A model generated the notes under the pieces. That model searched no databases. It was not told the DNA's origin and was given only the letters and a program-made list of their open reading frames with translations. 6,312 bases of DNA from positions 1 through 6,312 of the forward strand of contig JBKKBI010000013.1 of NCBI GenBank assembly GCA_046714175.1, written 5' to 3'. Origin of the DNA: UBA11373 sp046714175. Its GTDB lineage: Bacteria > Actinomycetota > Acidimicrobiia > Spongiisociales > UBA11373. Made by a program: the position numbers and the translations under genes. Positions 1-4,179 of this stretch are shown here, piece after piece. The number at the start of each line of letters is the position of its first letter. Positions within the stretch are counted from its first letter, which is position 1.

Positions 1-2
1 CG

Positions 3-158
3 CTGATCCCGGGAGCAACTGACATCACTGCTGACATCCTGGTTGGCTCGAGTGTCGCGGCGGGACGAGTCACCTTTCGATGGACTCCACCGGGTCCCGT
101 GCTCACTCCCGTGGTCATCACAGTTGATGCGGAGGTGCCCATTGCTGCTTCACCATGA
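3..158 (+). CDS. C-terminal fragment of a probable TadE-like pilus protein (5' end outside window)
   Basis: This frame is open from the window edge to a TGA at 156-158 and gives 51 residues. The tail is beta-strand-like, with alternating hydrophobic residues (VVITVDAEVPIAASP) and a closing VP motif. That resembles the end of TadE-type minor pilins, which form an N-terminal membrane helix followed by a small extracellular beta domain. Its position directly before two further Tad-type genes, and an overlap of up to 32 nt with the next one, support membership of the same pilus-assembly operon. Only about 55% of its codons end in G or C, lower than the genes further along. The N-terminal helix is off the window, so the family call rests on context and tail pattern only. 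An unrelated exported protein is possible. Confidence 0.5.
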   Translation: MIPGATDITADILVGSSVAAGRVTFRWTPPGPVLTPVVITVDAEVPIAASP

Positions 159-510
159 GCGGGGCTCGGTGCTCGCCGCCGACCTCGTGCTGGCGGCGGC
201 GATAGTGGTCACCGTCGCCTCGACAACCGCGGCGTTCGGCGGGGCAGCCGCACGAATCCAGGACCACCGGGAGGCCGCGCGAAGCGCCGCAGTGGTGGCT
301 GCCCGCACCGGCGACGCAGCGGCCGCCTTGACGACAGCACAACGGCTCTCGCCAGGGGCTGTGATCCGGATCACTGCGTCGCCGAACTCCATAGCCGTCT
401 CGGCATCATCGTCATTGGTCGTCGCCCACCCGGTAAGCGGTCGTATCACTCTCACCGCACGCGGGGAGGCCGTTGTGCCGGTGGCGCCCTATCGATCCAA
501 CCGTGGCTGA
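127..510 (+). CDS. TadE-like pilus assembly / pseudopilin-like membrane protein
   Basis: A 127-residue protein with a short basic N-terminus, the ERGS motif typical of TadE-like proteins (residues 11-14), one hydrophobic Ala/Val-rich helix (about 14-39), then an Ala-rich helical stretch (ARSAAVVAAR) and a small beta-rich C-terminal domain. TadE-family proteins are minor pseudopilins of Tad/Flp pili, anchored in the membrane with the C-terminal domain outside. The Glu usually found five residues after the Gly cleavage site is absent; Asp lies at +6, so prepilin-peptidase processing is uncertain. Start choice: ATG 127 keeps the basic MRR n-region but has no clear Shine-Dalgarno. TTG 142 lies 6 nt after GGAGG (131-135) and would give a protein 5 residues shorter; it is a serious alternative. 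A TTG at 43 would extend the frame through the upstream gene and is unlikely. The gene overlaps both neighbours, suggesting translational coupling. Confidence 0.7.
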   Translation: MRRCPLLLHHERGSVLAADLVLAAAIVVTVASTTAAFGGAAARIQDHREAARSAAVVAARTGDAAAALTTAQRLSPGAVIRITASPNSIAVSASSSLVVAHPVSGRITLTARGEAVVPVAPYRSNRG

Positions 511-889
511 ACGCGGAGCGGCTCATCTGGTGTTGGTGTGCCTTCTGTTTGCGGCCACGCTCATGCTCGGATTGGCGGTGGACATAACCCGAATCGGCAT
601 CGCGTGGAGGGAGGCATCGCACCTTGCGACTACGGCCGCCGAGGCGGGAGCGGGTTGGATCGACGTCGCAGCCGCACGTGAGGATCGCATCGCCGTTCAT
701 CCACCGTCCGCGACCAACGCGGCGCGGTCGGTGGCCGAGGGCAATGGCAGAACGGTGAGTGTCACCGCCACGTCGACGCGGGTCTGCGTTCGAGTGGCTA
801 TCCGGGTCAATCCCAGCGTGTTGGCCCTGGTTGGCGCTGCCCCCAAGGACATAGCCGCCACTGCATGTGCCGAACCACGCGTGGGCTGA
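503..889 (+). CDS. TadG-like (Tad/Flp pilus) membrane-anchored protein
   Basis: A 128-residue protein that opens with AERGAA followed by a single hydrophobic helix (about 8-26) and the VDITR segment (26-30). After it comes an Ala-rich amphipathic helix (REASHLATTAAEAGAG), then beta-strands and a tail (VLALVGAAPKDIAATACAEP) typical of the short actinobacterial TadG/TadE-like proteins. Such proteins are thought to sit in the envelope and help assemble or anchor the Tad pilus. Two cysteines (95 and 122) fall in the extracellular part and could pair. Start choice: GTG 503 overlaps the upstream stop by 8 nt and puts the ERG motif at the N-terminus as in relatives, but has no Shine-Dalgarno. TTG 473, 3 nt after GGGGAGG (463-469), would add 10 residues. 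This is the last gene of the pilus cluster, since the next gene is on the other strand. Confidence 0.65.
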   Translation: MAERGAAHLVLVCLLFAATLMLGLAVDITRIGIAWREASHLATTAAEAGAGWIDVAAAREDRIAVHPPSATNAARSVAEGNGRTVSVTATSTRVCVRVAIRVNPSVLALVGAAPKDIAATACAEPRVG

Positions 890-943
890 CTCCTAGAACC
901 CGTCCTCCACGAACAGAAGGCGGCAACAGCAGGTTCGGACCCC
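890..943. other. Convergent intergenic gap between tadG-like gene and methyltransferase
   Basis: The two genes end tail-to-tail with 54 bp between their stop codons. The only inverted repeat noticed is GAACC (896-900) with GGTTC (932-936), separated by 31 nt. That is too weak to call a terminator, and no T-tract is present. Nothing else was recognised here. Confidence 0.5.
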
Positions 944-1807
944 TCAGACGGCGGTGCGGGCCGCCGCCACCCGGGTGCGAGCGATCTCCAGATAACCGGC
1001 GTCGATGTCGTAGCCGACGAAGCGGCGGCCGGTGCTCACCGCGGCTACCGCAGTGCTCCCCGACCCCATGAACGGATCCAGCACCAGCTCGCCGCGGAAG
1101 GTGTACAGCTCGATCAGGCGGCGGGGCAGCTCCACCGGGAATGGCGCGGGATGGCCGATGCGACGCGCCGAAGCCGGTGGGATGGTCCACACCGAGGTGG
1201 TGGCGGCGAGGAACTCGTCCCGGGAAATGCTGTCCTCGCCGACCCGGGCGCGGCGATACGGGCCTTTGCCAGCCACCAGCACGTACTCATGGACATCGCG
1301 CAGTGTCGGGTTCTTCGCCGACTGCCACGAACCCCAGGCACACGACCCGCCCGCCCCCGCCGCTTTCAGCCACACGATCTCGCCGCGCAGCAAGTAGCCG
1401 ATGTCCGTGAGCATTCCGGCGACGTGATGGTTTAGCGGGAGATACGGCTTACGACCAAGGTTGGCCACATTCACCGCCACCCGCCCTCCCGGTTCGAGTA
1501 CCCGGTAGGTCTCCTTGAGCACACGATGTAACAGATCCAGGTAGTCGGCAAGCGAGAGATCCTTGTCGTATTCCTTGCCGACGTTGTATGGCGGTGAGGT
1601 GACCATGAGGGCTACACAGTCGTCGGGGATCTCCTCCATCGTCTCCGACGACTTGGCGAAGAGCGCGTCGAGCACTTGCTCCGGTGGTGCCTGCGGCTCA
1701 CCCGAAACCGGGTCGGCGACATGGGAGAGCAGACGCCGCCCGTAGAAGGCGGAGGCGTCGTGGCTCTCTCTCTTTCCGGCTCCGAAAGCCGTGGTCTCGG
1801 TGGACAC
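944..1807 (-). CDS. Site-specific DNA methyltransferase, beta class (N6-adenine or N4-cytosine), orphan
   Basis: A 287-residue amino-methyltransferase that would transfer a methyl group from S-adenosylmethionine to an exocyclic amino group of A or C in a specific DNA site. The catalytic motif IV, TSPPYN (residues 70-75), comes before the AdoMet-binding motif I, DPFMGSGST (244-252), which is followed by a YDID acidic motif (266-269). This order defines the beta class. The PGGRVAVNV strand (106-114), VWTIPP (206-211) and HPAPFP (219-224) are also typical. TSPPY is commoner in N4-cytosine enzymes, but adenine enzymes share it, so the base cannot be assigned. Start: GTG 1807 is preceded by GAGGAGGGG with ideal spacing. 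A longer reading from GTG 1852 would add 15 Arg-rich residues and lacks that support. No restriction endonuclease is in the window, so this is probably an orphan. It is divergent from the dtxR-like gene. Confidence 0.9.
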   Translation of the reverse strand: MSTETTAFGAGKRESHDASAFYGRRLLSHVADPVSGEPQAPPEQVLDALFAKSSETMEEIPDDCVALMVTSPPYNVGKEYDKDLSLADYLDLLHRVLKETYRVLEPGGRVAVNVANLGRKPYLPLNHHVAGMLTDIGYLLRGEIVWLKAAGAGGSCAWGSWQSAKNPTLRDVHEYVLVAGKGPYRRARVGEDSISRDEFLAATTSVWTIPPASARRIGHPAPFPVELPRRLIELYTFRGELVLDPFMGSGSTAVAAVSTGRRFVGYDIDAGYLEIARTRVAAARTAV

Positions 1808-1811
1808 CGAG

Positions 1812-1820
1812 CCCCTCCTC
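1812..1820 (-). promoter_or_regulatory. Ribosome binding site of the methyltransferase
   Basis: Read on the minus strand this is GAGGAGGGG. Its GGAGG core (1814-1818) ends 6 nt before GTG 1807. This strong site decides the methyltransferase start in favour of the shorter 287-residue form over the GTG at 1852. Confidence 0.75.
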
Positions 1821-1887
1821 TGTCGTCGAATCACGCGTCGGAACGACACCACCTGCCCGTCGCGTGCGGACGGTCACCCTACCGAAC

Positions 1888-1896
1888 TTATCCACA
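1888..1896 (+). promoter_or_regulatory. Perfect DnaA-box 9-mer in the divergent intergenic region
   Basis: TTATCCACA matches the bacterial DnaA-box consensus (TTATNCACA) exactly. It lies 80 bp before the methyltransferase start and 55 bp before the dtxR-like start, inside the only sizeable non-coding stretch of the window. No second exact copy was found in the window, so this is not an origin. It may be an isolated DnaA-binding site that regulates one or both genes. Binding is inferred from sequence identity alone. Confidence 0.5.
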
Positions 1897-1937
1897 TGGG
1901 TTGGGGATTTGGCCCCGAGCCGCGTCCGACCTCCCTC

Positions 1938-1943
1938 TAGGAT
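1938..1943 (+). promoter_or_regulatory. Possible -10 element for a leaderless dtxR-like transcript
   Basis: TAGGAT fits the actinobacterial TANNNT -10 pattern and ends 8 nt before ATG 1952. Transcription would therefore begin at or next to the start codon. No convincing -35 at 16-19 bp spacing was found, and the start has only a weak AGGA-like Shine-Dalgarno. Both facts agree with a leaderless mRNA but do not prove it. Confidence 0.35.
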
Positions 1944-1951
1944 GTTCAGGC

Positions 1952-2659
1952 ATGCCCAAACACGCCGCGGCCACCCCCGCAGCCGAGCCTCCCGGCACCA
2001 CCGAGAGCGAAGAGATGTACCTGATCACGGTGGCCCGCGCCGTCGAGGCGGGTCACCCCGAGCCGGTACCGATGCCCGCGATCGCCGAGGCGCTGTCGGT
2101 GTCGGTGGCCTCGGCGAATGAGATGGTGCGCAAACTCGCCGGCCGGGAACTCGTCACCTACGAGCCGTATCGCGGCGCCGGCCTCACCGGGTCGGGACGG
2201 GCGGTGGCGAATCGGGTGCTGCGCACTCGCCGCCTCTGGGCCACATTCCTCGTCGAGCACCTCGGATTTGCTCCGATGGAGGCGGATGATCAGGCCTGCC
2301 ACCTGGAGCATGTCACCGCCCGCGACGCCGCCGACCGCCTTGCCGCTTTCCTCGGCAACCCGGCGCTCGACCCCATGGGCCAACCCATCCCCGAGGTCGA
2401 CTCACCGTCGCGGCACCGCCATGCCATCGTTGCGCTCGATCAGGCACCGGTGGGGACCGGCGGCGAGGTGGTGGCGTTGCGTGGTGCGGCCGCGGCCCGC
2501 GAGTTTCTCGCCGCCGAGGGGATCGTCATCGGAGCCCATCTCGAGGTGGTTGCCTCGGGATCATCAGGAGTTCTCGTGGAGACCGGCGACGGACCGCTCC
2601 ACCTCATCCGACGGCTCGCCTCAGGGATCGATCTCCAGGCGCCGGCACTCGAGGAATAG
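1952..2659 (+). CDS. DtxR-family metal-dependent transcriptional regulator with FeoA-like C-terminal domain
   Basis: A 235-residue cytoplasmic repressor-like protein. Residues 20-85 form the winged helix-turn-helix (EMYL, then IAEALSVSVASANEMVRKL, then LTGSG). Residues 88-150 form the metal-binding and dimerisation domain (QACHLEHV; DPMGQPIPEVD). Residues 158-227 form an FeoA/SH3-like domain. Aligned by eye to DtxR, the primary-site ligands Met10, Cys102, Glu105 and His106 correspond to M22, C116, E119 and H120, so an iron-type site appears intact. The ancillary-site residues His79, Glu83 and His98 correspond to R93, A97 and D112. R93 and A97 cannot serve as ordinary ligands. Start: ATG 1952 begins just before the conserved domain; the frame stays open upstream to 1676, but that part runs antisense through the methyltransferase. 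The gene is 48 bp upstream of the solute-binding lipoprotein gene on the same strand. Confidence 0.9.
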   Translation: MPKHAAATPAAEPPGTTESEEMYLITVARAVEAGHPEPVPMPAIAEALSVSVASANEMVRKLAGRELVTYEPYRGAGLTGSGRAVANRVLRTRRLWATFLVEHLGFAPMEADDQACHLEHVTARDAADRLAAFLGNPALDPMGQPIPEVDSPSRHRHAIVALDQAPVGTGGEVVALRGAAAAREFLAAEGIVIGAHLEVVASGSSGVLVETGDGPLHLIRRLASGIDLQAPALEE

Positions 2660-2697
2660 CCGACTTCCCGAGACCGGTATCGTGCCGTTCTTCCCAC

Positions 2698-2702
2698 TGG
2701 AG
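2698..2702 (+). promoter_or_regulatory. Ribosome binding site of the solute-binding lipoprotein
   Basis: TGGAG lies 5 nt upstream of TTG 2708. It supports the TTG start, which gives a complete lipoprotein signal peptide. The next in-frame start (GTG 2741) would remove most of the signal. Confidence 0.5.
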
Positions 2703-2707
2703 TCCCG

Positions 2708-3949
2708 TTGACCAGACCCACTCTCGTCCGCGTCGCCGCAGTGCTCGCCGCGGCTCTCTCCGGCTGCGGCGGCGGAGTCACCGCGGGTACCACGACCACC
2801 TCGCAGGCCTCGGGTCCGGCACCGACAATCGTCACCACCACCCCCACCACGGCGGTGGTCACACTCCCCCGGCCCACCGACCCGCTGGTGGTGTGGGTGT
2901 CCGATCCGGCGCTCGAGGCTGCGGTGACCGCTCGCGGAGATGCCTACGCCTCGGCGACCGGAGTGGCGGTGGAGGTCCGCATCTTCAGCCCATCCGCGAC
3001 CGCAGGCAGTGACCTGTTGGAGGCGCTGCTCGGTGATGACCTCGACGGTGCGGCCGACATCTACATCGGGCCGCACACCTGGGTGCTCCCGCTAGCCGAG
3101 GCCGGTCTCGCCGAGCCGGTGCCGATTCCGGCGGGTGTGGCTGGATCGATCCTGGGGGCGGTGTCGCCGCGTGGCTTGCCGCTCGGCGTACCGGTGGCGG
3201 TCGACGGGGTCGTGCAGGCGCGCAATCGTGCCCTCATGCCAGAGGCGCCCGCCGCCGCGGAGTCGATCCCCTGTCCCGACATCGATCGCTGCCTGTTGTT
3301 GCCGGCCGACGGCGATGCCGACCTGCATTACCCGTTCCTGGTCGCTCTCGGCGGGTACCTCTTCGGACCTGACCCAGACCTGGGCTATGACCGCGACGAT
3401 GTCGGGGTGGCCGGCGAAGCTGCCATCGCCGGGGTCAATGTGTTCGCCGACCTGCTCGCCATCGGCACGATCGACGCGGTCGCGGACTCCGCCACAGCGC
3501 TCGCCGACTTTGCCGCGGGCGGTGCCGCTCTCGTGTGGGTGCGGGCCACCGGCCTCGCTGCAGTGCAGGCCTCGGGGATGGACATCGCCATCGAACCGCT
3601 CCCGACCATCGGCGGCAACCCCGCGGTGACTTCGTTCCGGTTGCTCACCGCCTTCGTCAACCCTTTCGGGACGGCGAAGTCCGAAGCGGTCGAGTTCGCC
3701 TCGCGATGGCTGGGTGACGCCGGTGGATCGAGCGTCATCGCTCTCGCCGCCGGCATGGCCCCCGTGTGGCCGGAATCAGCGGCCGGGGCCACGGCCGTGG
3801 TGCTCGCCGCGGCCACCGCCGGGCATCCGGTGCCCCCGATCGAGGACATCGACCGGATCTGGTTCGAGTTGGCCGATGCCTTCCGGCGCATCCATGCCGG
3901 CACCCCGGTCACGGACGCCATGTTTGGCGCCCACGACGACATCGGCTGA
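2708..3949 (+). CDS. MalE-like extracellular solute-binding lipoprotein (ABC importer type)
   Basis: A 413-residue precursor starting at TTG. A lipoprotein signal peptide with basic residues R3 and R8 and a hydrophobic core leads to the lipobox LSGC (17-20), so C20 would be lipidated and the protein held on the outer face of the membrane. A Thr/Pro-rich linker (about 27-58) follows. The fold matches family 1 solute-binding proteins: LVVWVSDP (60-67), ADIYIGPHTW (116-125), LGVPVAVDG (159-167), GGYLFG (215-220), PLPTIGGNP (298-306), and a C-terminal helical part. Such proteins deliver sugars or other solutes to an ABC permease. No permease or ATPase gene is in the window, so the ligand is unknown. 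The usual GPWA-type tryptophan segment is VWVRATG here (276-282). C189 and C195 could form a small disulfide loop. It is probably co-transcribed with the DtxR-like gene. Confidence 0.85.
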   Translation: MTRPTLVRVAAVLAAALSGCGGGVTAGTTTTSQASGPAPTIVTTTPTTAVVTLPRPTDPLVVWVSDPALEAAVTARGDAYASATGVAVEVRIFSPSATAGSDLLEALLGDDLDGAADIYIGPHTWVLPLAEAGLAEPVPIPAGVAGSILGAVSPRGLPLGVPVAVDGVVQARNRALMPEAPAAAESIPCPDIDRCLLLPADGDADLHYPFLVALGGYLFGPDPDLGYDRDDVGVAGEAAIAGVNVFADLLAIGTIDAVADSATALADFAAGGAALVWVRATGLAAVQASGMDIAIEPLPTIGGNPAVTSFRLLTAFVNPFGTAKSEAVEFASRWLGDAGGSSVIALAAGMAPVWPESAAGATAVVLAAATAGHPVPPIEDIDRIWFELADAFRRIHAGTPVTDAMFGAHDDIG

Positions 3950-3991
3950 ACGATCCCCTCAGTTCCGGGCCAGGAATGCCGATATGACGGC

Positions 3992-4165
3992 ATGAACTGC
4001 AAGCGGTGCGGCAACCCCGCGACCAAAAAGCGTGGCGACATCCCCTATTGCGGAGTGTGCCTCCTCACCCTCGATTGGCAGGATCTGACCAGGCTGATCC
4101 AGGATGCCCAGGTCGAGACGCCGGTGGCGGGTCGCCCAGAGGTAGCGGTGGCGCGCAGCGCGTAG
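3992..4165 (+). CDS. Small double-CxxC zinc-ribbon protein, function unknown
   Basis: A 57-residue reading frame from ATG to TAG. It opens MNCKRCGN and carries two knuckles, C3-x2-C6 and C20-x2-C23 (YCGVC), 13 residues apart, the spacing of a compact zinc ribbon. The rest is a short hydrophilic helix (LDWQDLTRLIQDAQ, 27-40) and an Ala/Val-rich tail. About 80% of codons end in G or C, as in the neighbours, which supports real coding. It follows the lipoprotein gene by 42 bp on the same strand and stops 4 bp before the convergent Fe-S oxidoreductase gene ends. No strong Shine-Dalgarno precedes the ATG; AGGA (3972-3975) is too far away, so translation may depend on coupling or re-initiation. Zinc binding is inferred from the cysteines; rubredoxin-like iron binding is possible. 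I do not recognise the family. Confidence 0.7.
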   Translation: MNCKRCGNPATKKRGDIPYCGVCLLTLDWQDLTRLIQDAQVETPVAGRPEVAVARSA

Positions 4166-4179
4166 CTGGTTACTCCAGC
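4165..4179. other. Small hairpin across the convergent stop codons
   Basis: GCTGG-TTACT-CCAGC is a perfect 5-bp stem with a 5-nt loop. It lies over the last base of the zinc-ribbon stop codon and the last codons of the opposing gene. It has no T-tract and is too short to call a terminator, but it is the only symmetric element at this junction. Confidence 0.25.

Noticed and set aside
896..936. GAACC...GGTTC inverted repeat between the convergent genes as a terminator
   Set aside because: A 5-bp stem with a 31-nt loop and no T-tract is not a credible intrinsic terminator.
1808..1852. 15-residue N-terminal extension of the methyltransferase from GTG 1852
   Set aside because: The strong GAGGAGGGG site lies inside it and is correctly placed for GTG 1807. 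The extension is Arg-rich and has no ribosome site of its own.
1888..1896. DnaA box as part of a replication origin
   Set aside because: There is only one exact copy, no AT-rich unwinding element, and no dnaA, dnaN or gyr genes nearby.
1903..1916. GGGG-ATTTGG-CCCC inverted repeat in the divergent region as an operator for the DtxR-like protein
   Set aside because: It has only a 4-bp stem and no resemblance to the DtxR/IdeR box (TTAGGTTAGSCTAACCTAA). It is expected by chance in GC-rich DNA.
1676..1951. Upstream extension of the dtxR-like frame (92 extra residues)
   Set aside because: It runs antisense through the methyltransferase start and the intergenic region. The DtxR domain begins just after ATG 1952.
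3385..4041. 218-residue minus-strand frame opposite the lipoprotein gene
   Set aside because: It is antisense to a well-supported coding region, has no recognisable motif, and crosses the gap and the zinc-ribbon gene.
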